In this document: positions 53,516 to 62,327 of the stretch, in pieces
Layout: every line of letters starts with the position of its first letter
Numbering within the stretch: position 1 is the first letter of the stretch
Assembly: GCA_947623745.1 (NCBI GenBank)
Contig: CANQHN010000004.1
Location: 62,001 to 126,000, forward strand
Reading direction: 5' to 3'
DNA: 64,000 bases
From: an uncultured Oscillospiraceae bacterium
Lineage (GTDB): Bacteria > Bacillota > Clostridia > Oscillospirales > Oscillospiraceae
Notes under the pieces: generated by a model
The model's input: the letters and a program-made list of their open reading frames with translations, nothing else
Database searches by the model: none
What the model was told of the DNA's origin: nothing
Made by a program: the position numbers and the translations under genes

Positions 53516-55312
53516 ATGGATATCAACGTGACCAAAGACATCAAATATGTGGGCGTCAACGACCACCAGGTGGACCTGTTCGAGGGGCAGTACGTGGTCC
53601 CCAACGGCATGGCCTACAACTCCTACGTGATCCTGGACGGCAAGACCGCCGTCATGGACACGGTGGACAAGCACTTCACCCACGAGTGGCTGGACAATGT
53701 GGCCGCCGCCCTGGGCGGCCGCAAGCCGGACTACCTGATCATCCAGCACATGGAGCCTGACCACGCCGGCAACATCGCCAACTTCATGAAGGTGTACAGC
53801 GAGGCGAAGATCGTCTCCTCCGCCAAGGCCTTTGCCATGATGAACCAGTTCTTCGGCACCGACTGGGCCGACCGCCGCATCGTGGTGGGGGAGGGGGACA
53901 CCCTGGAGCTGGGGAAGCACATCCTCACCTTCGTCACCGCCCCAATGGTCCACTGGCCCGAGGTCATCGTCACCTACGACTCCTGCGACAAGGTCCTCTT
54001 CTCCGCCGACGGCTTCGGCAAGTTCGGGGCCAACGACGTGGAGGAGGAGTGGGACTGCGAGGCCCGCCGGTACTACATCGGCATCGTGGGCAAGTACGGC
54101 GCCCAGGTCCAGCGGCTGCTGAAGAAGGCCGCCGGGCTGGACATCCAGATCATCTGCCCCACCCACGGCCCCGTGCTCAAGGAGGACCTGGGCCACTACC
54201 TCAACCTGTACGACATCTGGTCCTCCTACCGGGTGGAGTCCGAGGGCATCATGATCGCCTACACCTCCGTGTACGGCCACACCAAGCAGGCGGTGGAGCT
54301 GCTGGCCTCCAAGCTGAAGGCCAAGGGCTGCCCCAAGGTGGTGGTCACCGACCTGGCCCGGGAGGACATGGCCGAGGCGGTGGAGGACGCCTTCCGCTAC
54401 GGCAAGCTGGTGCTGGCCACCACCACCTACAACGCGGAGATCTTCCCCTTCATGCGCACCTTTATCGACCACCTCACCGAGCGCAACTTCCAGAACCGCA
54501 CCGTGGCCCTCATGGAGAACGGCTCCTGGGCCCCCATGGCCGCCAAGGTGATGAAGTCTATGCTGGAGGGCTGCAAGAACCTGACCTGGGCCAATACCAC
54601 CGTGCGCCTGCTCTCCGCACTGAACGACGAGAGCAAGCAGCAGATCGAGGACCTGTCCGACGAGCTGTGCAGGGACTACCTGGCCCAGCGGGAGGAGACC
54701 GCCAACAAGAGCGACATGACCGCCCTGTTCAAGATCGGCTACGGCCTGTATGTGGTCACCTGCAACGACGGGACCAAGGACAACGGCCTGATCGTCAACA
54801 CCGTCAGCCAGCTCACCGACAACCCCTACCGGGTGGCGGTGAACATCAACAAGGCCAACTACTCCCACCACATCATCAAGCAGACCGGCGTGCTGAACGT
54901 CAACTGCCTGTCGGTGAAGGCCCCCTTCCAGGTGTTCAAGACCTTCGGGTTCCAGAGCGGCCGGGCGGTGGACAAGTTCGCCGGAGCCGAGGTGCTCCGC
55001 TCCGACAACGGCCTGGTGTTCCTGCCCCGGTATATCAACGCCTTCTTCTCCCTGAAGGTGGAGCAGTACGTGGATATGGACACCCACGGTATGTTTATCT
55101 GCTCCGTCACCGAGGCCCGGGTCATCTCCGACGACGAGACCATGACCTACACCTACTACCAGAAGAACGTCAAGCCCAAGCCCGAGACCGAGGGCAAGAA
55201 GGGCTTCGTGTGCAAGGTGTGCGGCTATATCTACGAGGGGGACACCCTCCCCGACGACTTTGTCTGCCCCCTGTGCAAGCACGGCGCGGCGGACTTCGAG
55301 CCCATCAAGTAA
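53516..55312 (+). CDS. Multidomain flavodiiron protein (FDP-flavin reductase-rubredoxin)
   Basis: 598-residue oxygen/nitric-oxide-reducing flavodiiron protein. MBL-type diiron domain (about 1-250) with ligands in H78-x-E80-x-D82-H83, H in PMVHWPEV, D in SADGFGKFG and H in CPTHGPVL, all present; flavodoxin domain (about 255-395: YTSVYGHTKQA, TTTYNAEIFPFM); a flavin-reductase-like domain (about 405-550: NTVSQLTDNPYRVAVNINK); and a C-terminal rubredoxin (VCKVCGYIYEG ... FVCPLCKHG). Electrons from NAD(P)H may thus reach the diiron site within one chain. CAAGGAGG precedes the ATG. Single gene with terminators both sides. Confidence 0.93.
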   Translation: MDINVTKDIKYVGVNDHQVDLFEGQYVVPNGMAYNSYVILDGKTAVMDTVDKHFTHEWLDNVAAALGGRKPDYLIIQHMEPDHAGNIANFMKVYSEAKIVSSAKAFAMMNQFFGTDWADRRIVVGEGDTLELGKHILTFVTAPMVHWPEVIVTYDSCDKVLFSADGFGKFGANDVEEEWDCEARRYYIGIVGKYGAQVQRLLKKAAGLDIQIICPTHGPVLKEDLGHYLNLYDIWSSYRVESEGIMIAYTSVYGHTKQAVELLASKLKAKGCPKVVVTDLAREDMAEAVEDAFRYGKLVLATTTYNAEIFPFMRTFIDHLTERNFQNRTVALMENGSWAPMAAKVMKSMLEGCKNLTWANTTVRLLSALNDESKQQIEDLSDELCRDYLAQREETANKSDMTALFKIGYGLYVVTCNDGTKDNGLIVNTVSQLTDNPYRVAVNINKANYSHHIIKQTGVLNVNCLSVKAPFQVFKTFGFQSGRAVDKFAGAEVLRSDNGLVFLPRYINAFFSLKVEQYVDMDTHGMFICSVTEARVISDDETMTYTYYQKNVKPKPETEGKKGFVCKVCGYIYEGDTLPDDFVCPLCKHGAADFEPIK

Positions 55313-55326
55313 GCGGAGCTTTTCCC

Positions 55327-55356
55327 GGGGGCCGGCCCAGCTGGGCCGGCCCCTTT
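55327..55356 (+). terminator. Terminator after flavodiiron gene
   Basis: GGGGCCGGCCCAG/CTGGGCCGGCCCC perfect palindrome followed by TTT. Confidence 0.7.
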
Positions 55357-55384
55357 CCGCGGCTGAAAAAATTTGCGTCCCATC

Positions 55385-55413
55385 TTGCGGAGCGGGGCGT
55401 TTTATGGTAGGAT
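55385..55413 (+). promoter_or_regulatory. Promoter of pyrB
   Basis: TTGCGG (55385-55390), 17-bp spacer, TAGGAT (55408-55413). Confidence 0.6.
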
Positions 55414-55450
55414 AACACGAAAACGATGTGAAGAAGGAGCGTGGCGGCAG

Positions 55451-56512
55451 ATGCGGCATCTGATCGACTTTGGGGACGTGCCCCGCCAGGAGTGGGACGC
55501 GCTGTATCAGAGGGCCAGCCAGATCATGGACGCGCCGGAGAAATTTATCGACGTGTGCCGCGGTAAGGTGATGGCCTCTTTATTTTACGAGCCCTCCACC
55601 CGCACCAACTTCTCCTTCCAGACCGCTATGCTCCGCCTGGGGGGCACGGTGTTCGGCTTTGCCGACCCCAACTCCTCCTCCGTGGCCAAGGGCGAGACGC
55701 TGAAGGACACCATCAAGATGGTCTCCGGCTACGCCGACGTGGTGGTGATCCGCGCCCCCTGGGAGGGCACCGCCAAGGCCGCCTCCCTGTACTCCTCCGT
55801 CCCCGTGGTCAACGCCGGCGACGGCGGCCATATGCACCCCACCCAGACCACCGCCGACCTGACCACCATCACCCGCCTGCGGGGGAGCGTGGACGGGCTG
55901 TGCCTGGGCCTGTGCGGCGATCTGAAAAACGGCCGCACGGTCCACTCCCTCATCAAGGCCATGGCCAAGTTCAAGGACATCAAGTTCTTCCTCATCTCCC
56001 CCCGGGAGCTGGCCGTGCCCGAGTATATGCGGGCCTTTATGCGGGAGAACGGCATGTGGTTCACCGAGGTCACCGGCCTGGAGTCGGTCATCCCCCAGCT
56101 GGACGTGCTGTATATGACCCGCATCCAGCGGGAGCGGTTCGTGGACCCCCTGGAGTACGAGCGCAACAAGGGCGTCTATGTGCTCACCCGCCGCAAGCTG
56201 GAGCGGGCCAAGCCCACCATGCTGGTGATGCACCCCCTGCCCCGGGTGGACGAGATCGCCGTGGATGTGGACGACGACCCCCGGGCGGTCTATTTCCGGC
56301 AGGCCCGCTATGGTATGTTCGCCCGCATGGCCCTGCTGGAGCACCTGGCCCTCCAGCCCCGGGACGACGACCCGCCCCCGGTGGAGATCGGCACCCGCCC
56401 GGTGTGCACCAACCCCCGCTGCATCACGCAGAGCCAGCCCTACCTGCCTCCGCTGGTGCGGAAGATCGGCGGGGTGGATTGCTGCGGGTTCTGCGACGCG
56501 GCCCTGAGATAG
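55451..56512 (+). CDS. pyrB: Aspartate carbamoyltransferase with PyrI-like zinc tail
   Basis: 353-residue enzyme making carbamoyl-aspartate, second step of pyrimidine synthesis. Carbamoyl-phosphate loop FYEPSTRTNFSFQTAMLRLGG, DGGHMHPTQTTADL and MHPLPRVDEI are present. After the normal end (about 310) comes a tail with C319-x4-C324-x20-C345-x2-C348 in VCTNPRCIT...DCCGFCD, closely matching the zinc-binding domain of the regulatory chain PyrI (CPNSNCIS...CKYC) but without PyrI's nucleotide-binding domain. ATG at 55451 has GAAGGAG about 11 nt upstream. Stands alone; pyrE is 38 kb away. Confidence 0.93.
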   Translation: MRHLIDFGDVPRQEWDALYQRASQIMDAPEKFIDVCRGKVMASLFYEPSTRTNFSFQTAMLRLGGTVFGFADPNSSSVAKGETLKDTIKMVSGYADVVVIRAPWEGTAKAASLYSSVPVVNAGDGGHMHPTQTTADLTTITRLRGSVDGLCLGLCGDLKNGRTVHSLIKAMAKFKDIKFFLISPRELAVPEYMRAFMRENGMWFTEVTGLESVIPQLDVLYMTRIQRERFVDPLEYERNKGVYVLTRRKLERAKPTMLVMHPLPRVDEIAVDVDDDPRAVYFRQARYGMFARMALLEHLALQPRDDDPPPVEIGTRPVCTNPRCITQSQPYLPPLVRKIGGVDCCGFCDAALR

Positions 56513-56556
56513 GACAAAAAAGCCACTGAAAAGCAAAAAAAGCCGCGGAATTAGGA

Positions 56557-56585
56557 TTGACAAAGGCGGCGGGATATGCTATTAT
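56557..56585 (+). promoter_or_regulatory. Promoter of the tRNA cluster
   Basis: TTGACA (56557-56562), 17-bp spacer, TATTAT (56580-56585); near consensus. Confidence 0.8.
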
Positions 56586-56618
56586 TTCAAGGCTGATGTG
56601 ACGAACGCACAGCCCCAT

Positions 56619-56692
56619 GCGGGTGTAGTTCAATGGTAGAATCCCAGCCTTCCAAGCTGGTCGCGTGGGTTCGATTCCCATCACCCGCTCCA
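56619..56692 (+). tRNA. tRNA-Gly (TCC)
   Basis: Acceptor GCGGGTG/CACCCGC, anticodon loop CTTCCAA (TCC), T-arm GTGGGTTCGATTCCCAT, encoded CCA. First of five tRNAs. Confidence 0.95.
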
Positions 56693-56695
56693 TAC

Positions 56696-56772
<77 letters not shown>

Positions 56773-56802
56773 CGCCGCCGCGGGCCGCATACCGTCCCTC
56801 TG

Positions 56803-56903
56803 CCCGGCAGCGAAAATGTGTTCATTTTGCCGCTGCCTCAAATCGAAGCCGGTGCGCGGGGCTTTGATTTGACGAGCCGCCTGCGGCGGCGTTTCAATTG
56901 ATA
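56803..56903. repeat. Structured spacer repeat between tRNA-Arg and tRNA-His
   Basis: Hairpins GGCAGCG-AAAATG/CATTTTG-CCGCTGCC, TCAAATCGAAGCC/GGCTTTGATTTGA and GCCGCC-tgc-GGCGGC. On the minus strand the order CCGCCGCAGGCGG, CAAATC, hairpin, GGCAGCGGCAAAATG parallels 57111-57214. Confidence 0.55.
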
Positions 56904-56904
56904 T

Positions 56905-56981
56905 GGTGGGTATAGCTCAGTTGGTAGAGCACCGGATTGTGGTTCCGGGTGTCGTGGGTTCGAGCCCCATTACCCACCCCA
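56905..56981 (+). tRNA. tRNA-His (GTG)
   Basis: Extra G at -1, acceptor GTGGGTA/TACCCAC, anticodon loop TTGTGGT (GTG), discriminator C pairing G-1, encoded CCA. Confidence 0.95.
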
Positions 56982-57035
56982 CATACGGCAGGGCCGGAGC
57001 TTCTGCTCCGGCCCTGTCCCTTCCCAGCCCGATAC

Positions 57036-57110
57036 AGGGGTGTAGCCAAGTGGTAAGGCAAGGGACTTTGACTCCCTCACTCGCTGGTTCGAGTCCAGCC
57101 ATCCCTGCCA
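57036..57110 (+). tRNA. tRNA-Gln (TTG)
   Basis: Acceptor AGGGGTG/CATCCCT, anticodon loop CTTTGAC (TTG), T-arm GCTGGTTCGAGTCCAGC, encoded CCA. Confidence 0.94.
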
Positions 57111-57214
57111 GTTTGTCGCAAAACTCCGCTCCGTTTGCTCCTTGCTTCGGGCCGGAACCGCTGCGCTGGGTTCCGATTTGGTTGGCCGCCTGCGGCGGTG
57201 TGAAAATTTACAGC
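57111..57214. repeat. Structured spacer repeat between tRNA-Gln and tRNA-Lys
   Basis: Contains AGTTTtgtcgcAAAACT, GGAACCgctgcgctGGGTTCC and CCGCCtgcGGCGG. The minus strand shares the order seen at 56803-56903, and CCCAGCGCAGCGG also matches the spacer near 5025. Confidence 0.55.
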
Positions 57215-57215
57215 C

Positions 57216-57291
57216 GACCCAGTAGCTCAGTCGGCAGAGCACCTGCCTTTTAAGCAGGGTGTCCGGGGTTCGAATCCCCGCTGGGTCACCA
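57216..57291 (+). tRNA. tRNA-Lys (TTT)
   Basis: Acceptor GACCCAG/CTGGGTC, anticodon loop CTTTTAA (TTT), T-arm CGGGGTTCGAATCCCCG, discriminator A, encoded CCA. Last tRNA of the cluster. Confidence 0.96.
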
Positions 57292-57292
57292 T

Positions 57293-57340
57293 TGGGGACT
57301 TATCCAAACTCGGCGACGGGTCGGATAGGTCCCCATTTCC
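57293..57340 (+). terminator. Terminator of the tRNA cluster
   Basis: TGGGGACTTATCC/GGATAGGTCCCCA with a 17-nt loop, then TTTCCTTTG. Confidence 0.7.
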
Positions 57341-57384
57341 TTTGTCAAGAGATGCGGATACGCCCCTCTCTGGGCGTATTTGCT

Positions 57385-57422
57385 GAAAAAGGCAGGGCCA
57401 AGGTCATAAGACCTTGGCCCTG
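57385..57422 (-). terminator. Terminator of the hybrid-kinase gene
   Basis: Minus strand CAGGGCCAAGGTC/GACCTTGGCCCTG with 4-nt loop, then CC and T5. A further hairpin ATACGCCC/GGGCGTAT lies at about 57358-57380. Confidence 0.8.
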
Positions 57423-57486
57423 TCTCTATAAGCTTTCCGATATGCTCGCTCGCGCCGGAGCCCGACGGAGCGGGCCGCGGATGGGG

Positions 57487-60400
57487 TCAGCCCTTCTCAC
57501 TGAACAGGTCCCGCAGGAGGGCCATCATCTTTTCCACGTCGATGGGCTTGGCCAGGTGGCCGTTCATGCCCGCCTCCAGGGCCCGCTCCCGGTCCTCCTC
57601 AAAGGCGTTGGCGGTCATGGCGATGATGGGCAGGTTGGCCAGGGCCGGGTCCCCGATGGACCGGATCGCCCGGGTGGCGGCGTAGCCGTCCATGACGGGC
57701 ATCTGGATATCCATCAGGACCAGGTCGTAATAGCCGGGCACGGAAGCGCGGACCATGTCGCAGGCCAGCTGGCCGTTTTCGGCGCATTCCACCTGGAGTC
57801 CCGCCTCCTCCAGCAACTCGGCGGCGATCTCCCGGTTGAGCTCGTTGTCCTCCACCAGGAGGATGCGCCTGTCCTTGAAGCAGTCCTCCGCCGGAGCGGG
57901 TGCCTGGGGGCCGGAGACCACTGTGCTGCGGCCCAGGCTCTGCTCCAGGGTGCGGTGGAGGTCGGAGGCGAACAGGGGCTTGCTGATAAAGCCGGTGACC
58001 CCGGCCTGGCGGGCCTCCTGCTCGATATCGGACCAGTCGTAGGCGGACATCAGGATGATGGGGGAGTCCTCGCCCACGATCTTGCGGATCTCCCGGACGG
58101 TCTCCACCCCGTTCATCTCGGGCATGGACCAGTCCACGATGTAGACCTCAAAGGGGTCTGCCAGCTCGATGGCCTCGTCGGTGCGGACCACCGCCTCCCG
58201 GCCGGACAGGGTCCACTCCGCCCGCATCCCGATCTGCCGGAGCATCTTGGACACGCTCTGGCAGCTGACCAGGTCGTCGTCCACCACCAGCCCCCGCAGG
58301 CCGCTGAGCTCGGCGATGGGGCCCATGTCCTGGTGCTCGGCGGTAAAGCGCAGTTCCAGCTGTACGGTGAAGGTGGTGCCCTTCTCGATCGCGCTGTCCA
58401 CCTGGATGGTGCCGCCCATCATGTCCACGATGTTCTTGGTGATGGCCATGCCCAGGCCGGTGCCCTGGATGCCGCTGACGGTGGAGGTGCGCTCCCGGGT
58501 GAAGGGGTCAAAGACCGTCTTGACGAACTCCGGGCTCATGCCGATGCCGGTGTCGCTGACCCGGAATTCGTAGATGCCGCAGTCGGGCTTCTGGCTGGGC
58601 TTCTGGGTGACACGGACAGCCACCGATCCCCCGGCGGGGGTGAATTTGATGGCGTTGGAGGTCAGATTCAGCAGGATCTGGTTCAGCCGTAGCCGATCGC
58701 AGAAGACCTCCTCGTCCGTCACGTCCACCGTGTCGATGAACAGCTCAAGGTGCTTGGCGTGGATGTCGGACTGGATGATGTTCCGCAGGCCCTGGAGGAT
58801 ATCGGCCAGGTTCTCCGGACGCTCCTCGATGGTGACCTTGCCCGACTCGATGCGGCTCATGTCCAGCACGTCGTTGATGAGGGAGAGCAGGTGATTGGAC
58901 GCCTGGGCGATCTTGGACAGGTAGTCCTGGGCCCGGGCCTTGTTGTCCAGGTGGGTGGTGGTCAGCGCCGTGTAGCCGATGATGGCGTTCATAGGGGTGC
59001 GGATGTCGTGGGACATATTGTTGAGGAAGGTGGTCTTGGCCCGGTTGGCGGCGTCCGCCGCCTGGAGGGCCCGGGACAGCTCCTGGGTCTTGTTCTCCAG
59101 CTCACTGGTGGCCAGGGCCACCTCCTTCTCCAGCCGCCGCTGGCTGCGGGTCCGCGCCGCCAGCATGGCCAAGACAAAGAGGAGAAGGAAAATCATCGCG
59201 GTGCCCAGGATGCCGTAGACCGGGTTCCTGTACAGGAAGGCGGTGAGGCTCATGTCGGTGTGGCTGCCGGTGTCCATCTCACGGGCCACGATGGCGTCCA
59301 GCTCCGTGCTGGTGAAGCTGTCCGCCCCCTTGTCCAGCAGGGAGAGCAGATAGCGGCCGTTGGGCACGTTGCTGCCCACGGCGTAGGCCATGGAGGTCTC
59401 TCCGAATACCACCGAGCTGAGCCGGTTGCGCTCGTCCTGCTGGATGTAGCGCTCGGCGGCGTAGGCGTAGAGGAAGGTGGCGTCGGCTCTGCCGTCCAGC
59501 ACGGCCTGGACGCACTCCTCCGACGTCTTGCAGCGGATCAGGGCCTCCTCAGGGTAACGGCTGGCGATATAGCCGTTGATGGCGTCGGCCCGCTCCATGG
59601 CCGCCACCCGCTCCACCGTGCCGGTGAAGCCGTCCAGGGTCAGCCGGGCGAAGTTGGTCTGGAAATAGGGGACGGTGATCCGGTACCCCTCCTCCTCGGC
59701 CATGTAGTAGTCGCCGGCGAAATCCAGCACCACGTCAGCCGCCCCCGCCAGGCGCAGGGCATAGTACTCGTCCCGGTCCTTCACCGGGACAAATTCATAG
59801 GTCAGCCCCAGCTGCTGGGCCAGCCGGTCGAAAATGGCGGGGAGGATGCCCTTGGCCTGGCCGTTCTCGAAGTAGCAGTAGGGGGCCCGGTCCGGGTTGA
59901 TCAGCAGCCGCAGGGGCTCGCCGGAGGCCCGGCGGTTGGCCAGAAAGGCCCGCTCCCCGGCGTTCATGATGATGGAGCCGCTCTGGTCGGTGGCGTAGTA
60001 CCTCTCATGGAGGGTACCCCGCCAGTTGGGGTCGTGGAGGTCCATCTCGTTGATGGCCTCATTGATCTGCTCCATCAGGTCCACCCGGTCCTTCCGGGTG
60101 CAGATATAGAAGGGGCTGGCGTCGAAGGACTCCAGCAGCCACTCATCCTCCAGCAGCCGCAGGCTGCCGGTGACGGCGGCGTCCACCTGGCCGCCCTGGA
60201 GGGCGGCGGAGAGCTCGTCCTGCCCGGCAAAGTAGACCGGGGTGTAGGTGAAGCTGTGTGTCTGGGCGAACCGCTCGAAGTTGGCGTTCTTGGAGTTGCC
60301 CTCCAGCATACCCACGGTGATGCCGTCGTAGGTGGTATAGTCCCCCTCCACGATGGCCTCGTTGCCCGCCTTCACGGTGAAGATGGTGGAGTTGACGCCG

Positions 60401-60753
60401 ATGTCCTGGTCGGAGAACAGGAACTCCTCCTCCCGCTCCGGGGTCTTGGAGACGGAGGTGACGATGTCCACCTCACCCCGGCGCAGCATGTCCAGGGCGT
60501 CGGCATAGGAGCCGTCGTAGCCCACATACTCGTAGGACCAGCCGGCGTGGATGGCCAGCCGCTGGAGGAACTCATAGCCGTAGCCGTTCCGGCGGCCGTC
60601 CTCCCCGATGGTGTGGTAGCCGGAAAAGGCGAAAAAGCCCACCCGGAGGACCTCCGGCTGCTCCTCCGCCGGCCCGGCGGCCAAAGCGGCGGGCTGCAGG
60701 GAGAGCAGGAGCAGGGCGGCCAGCGCGAAACACAACAGGCGTGCTTTTTTCAT
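57487..60753 (-). CDS. BvgS-like hybrid histidine kinase with two SBP domains
   Basis: 1088-residue membrane sensor. Signal peptide (about 1-25), two tandem periplasmic solute-binding (SBP_bac_3) domains (about 33-265 and 275-505), one transmembrane helix (about 513-537: GTAMIFLLLFVLAMLAA), HisKA with NNMSHDIRTPMNAIIGYT (about 577-594), HATPase_c with NLTSNAIKFTPAGG, and two receiver domains (about 825-945 with VDWSMPEMNG; 965-1085 with LVEDNELNRE and LMDIQMPVMDG). No HPt domain is present, so phosphotransfer needs a separate HPt protein. SBP pairs sense amino acids or other solutes. GGGGGAACCCTCC precedes the ATG; no cognate regulator is adjacent. Confidence 0.92.
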   Translation of the reverse strand: MKKARLLCFALAALLLLSLQPAALAAGPAEEQPEVLRVGFFAFSGYHTIGEDGRRNGYGYEFLQRLAIHAGWSYEYVGYDGSYADALDMLRRGEVDIVTSVSKTPEREEEFLFSDQDIGVNSTIFTVKAGNEAIVEGDYTTYDGITVGMLEGNSKNANFERFAQTHSFTYTPVYFAGQDELSAALQGGQVDAAVTGSLRLLEDEWLLESFDASPFYICTRKDRVDLMEQINEAINEMDLHDPNWRGTLHERYYATDQSGSIIMNAGERAFLANRRASGEPLRLLINPDRAPYCYFENGQAKGILPAIFDRLAQQLGLTYEFVPVKDRDEYYALRLAGAADVVLDFAGDYYMAEEEGYRITVPYFQTNFARLTLDGFTGTVERVAAMERADAINGYIASRYPEEALIRCKTSEECVQAVLDGRADATFLYAYAAERYIQQDERNRLSSVVFGETSMAYAVGSNVPNGRYLLSLLDKGADSFTSTELDAIVAREMDTGSHTDMSLTAFLYRNPVYGILGTAMIFLLLFVLAMLAARTRSQRRLEKEVALATSELENKTQELSRALQAADAANRAKTTFLNNMSHDIRTPMNAIIGYTALTTTHLDNKARAQDYLSKIAQASNHLLSLINDVLDMSRIESGKVTIEERPENLADILQGLRNIIQSDIHAKHLELFIDTVDVTDEEVFCDRLRLNQILLNLTSNAIKFTPAGGSVAVRVTQKPSQKPDCGIYEFRVSDTGIGMSPEFVKTVFDPFTRERTSTVSGIQGTGLGMAITKNIVDMMGGTIQVDSAIEKGTTFTVQLELRFTAEHQDMGPIAELSGLRGLVVDDDLVSCQSVSKMLRQIGMRAEWTLSGREAVVRTDEAIELADPFEVYIVDWSMPEMNGVETVREIRKIVGEDSPIILMSAYDWSDIEQEARQAGVTGFISKPLFASDLHRTLEQSLGRSTVVSGPQAPAPAEDCFKDRRILLVEDNELNREIAAELLEEAGLQVECAENGQLACDMVRASVPGYYDLVLMDIQMPVMDGYAATRAIRSIGDPALANLPIIAMTANAFEEDRERALEAGMNGHLAKPIDVEKMMALLRDLFSEKG

Positions 60754-60992
60754 GGAGGGTTCCCCCGTTTTCGTTGATTTTGGTCGGTACGCCCCGGAGA
60801 GCCAGGAGGCTGGGCGGTCTTGGCGGCAAATGCCGGAAGTAGTATATCATGGATCCCGGGAAAAGAAAAGGCTGAAATCCCGTTGAAACGGGAAAAATCC
60901 TGGGATATCCGTGATTTTGGCGCTTTTGGCCGGGGGAAGGGGACAGCGGGCCGGGGAGGGGGATCGGTATGCCGCTCCGGGGATCAAAAATA

Positions 60993-61031
60993 GAACAAAT
61001 GTTTGACATACGGGCGGCGATGTGGTATGAT
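60993..61031 (+). promoter_or_regulatory. dinB promoter with LexA (SOS) box
   Basis: GAACAAATGTTTG (60993-61005) fits the LexA consensus and overlaps TTGACA (61003-61008); 17-bp spacer; TATGAT (61026-61031). Confidence 0.85.
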
Positions 61032-61058
61032 AGGGTCCCAACGAAGGGAGGCGTCCCC

Positions 61059-62327
61059 ATGGACCGTATGATCTTCCACTGTGATTTGAACAGCTTCTTC
61101 GCCTCGGTGGAGCTGCTGGAGCACCCGGAGCTGCGCCATCTGCCCGTGGCGGTGTGCGGCGACCCGGACAGCCGCCACGGCATCATCCTGGCCAAAAACG
61201 AGCCGGCCAAGCGCTTCGGGATCAAGACGGCGGAGACCATCTGGCAGGCCCGGCAGAAGTGCCCGGAGCTGCGGCTGCTGGGGGCCCACCACGACAAGTA
61301 CCACCACTACTCCCAGCTGGTCAACGCCGTCTATCAGGAGTACACCGACCTGGTGGAGCCCTTCGGCATCGACGAGAGCTGGCTGGACGTCACCGGCACC
61401 CTGCACCTGTTCGGCGGGGACGGCCCCGCCCTGGCCGACCGGCTCCGGGCCCGCATCCGGAGCGAGCTGGGCCTGACCATCTCGGTGGGGGTGTCCTTCA
61501 ACAAGGTGTTCGCCAAGCTGGGTAGCGACTACAAAAAGCCCGACGCCACCACCGTCATCAGCCGGGACAACTTCCGTGCCCTGGTCTGGCCCCTCCCGGT
61601 GGGCGACCTGCTGTTCGTAGGCAGCGCCGTCCAGCGCACCTGCCAGCGGTTCGGTATCCGCACCATCGGGGACCTGGCCCGGTTCGACCGGGAGACCCTG
61701 TTCACCCTCCTGGGCCGCCACGGCAGCCAGCTCTACGACTACGCCAACGGCCTGGACGAGAGCCCCGTGGCCCCGGCGGGGTTGGATACGCCGCCCAAAT
61801 CGGTGGGGAACGGCCTGACCTTCCCCCGGAACCTCCAGGGGGAGGAGGAGATCCGGGCCGGTGTCGCCATGCTCTCCGACCAGGTGGCCGCCCGCCTGCG
61901 GCGGCACAGAATGAAGTGTACCGGGGTGTCCCTGGCCATCCGGGACCCGGACTTCCGGGACATCAGCCGGCAGCGCCGCCTGGACGAGCCCACCAGTCTG
62001 GGCCGGGAGATCGCCCAGGCGGCCATGGGCCTGGCCAGGGAGTGCTGGCGCTGGCGGGACCCGGTGCGGGCGCTGACCGTGACCGCCATCTGCCTGCTGC
62101 CCGAGGATGAGGCGGCCAGCCAGCTGGACCTGCTCTCCGACAGCGGGCTGGAGCAGCGCCGGGAGCGGCTGCAAAAGCTGGAGCGGTGCATGGACTCCAT
62201 CCGGGCCAAGTACGGGAAAAAGGCCATCGCCGCCGCGTCCGCCCCCGTCATCCGCGCCGGCGGCGTCATAGGCGCAGAAAAAGCCGGGACAGCAGGAACC
62301 CCAGAGCAAAACAGAAGGGGAAGGTGA
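61059..62327 (+). CDS. dinB: DNA polymerase IV (Y family)
   Basis: 422-residue error-prone translesion polymerase. Active-site residues are in FHCDLNSFFASVELLEHPE and the catalytic pair in GIDESWLDVT; helix-hairpin-helix IRTIGDLARFDRETL and the little-finger domain follow; a beta-clamp-binding motif QLDLL appears in ASQLDLLSD near the C-terminus. ATG at 61059 has AAGGGAGG upstream; an earlier ATG lacks one. Controlled by a LexA box. Its last 62 bp overlap the 3' end of the convergent phosphate transporter gene. Confidence 0.95.
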   Translation: MDRMIFHCDLNSFFASVELLEHPELRHLPVAVCGDPDSRHGIILAKNEPAKRFGIKTAETIWQARQKCPELRLLGAHHDKYHHYSQLVNAVYQEYTDLVEPFGIDESWLDVTGTLHLFGGDGPALADRLRARIRSELGLTISVGVSFNKVFAKLGSDYKKPDATTVISRDNFRALVWPLPVGDLLFVGSAVQRTCQRFGIRTIGDLARFDRETLFTLLGRHGSQLYDYANGLDESPVAPAGLDTPPKSVGNGLTFPRNLQGEEEIRAGVAMLSDQVAARLRRHRMKCTGVSLAIRDPDFRDISRQRRLDEPTSLGREIAQAAMGLARECWRWRDPVRALTVTAICLLPEDEAASQLDLLSDSGLEQRRERLQKLERCMDSIRAKYGKKAIAAASAPVIRAGGVIGAEKAGTAGTPEQNRRGR

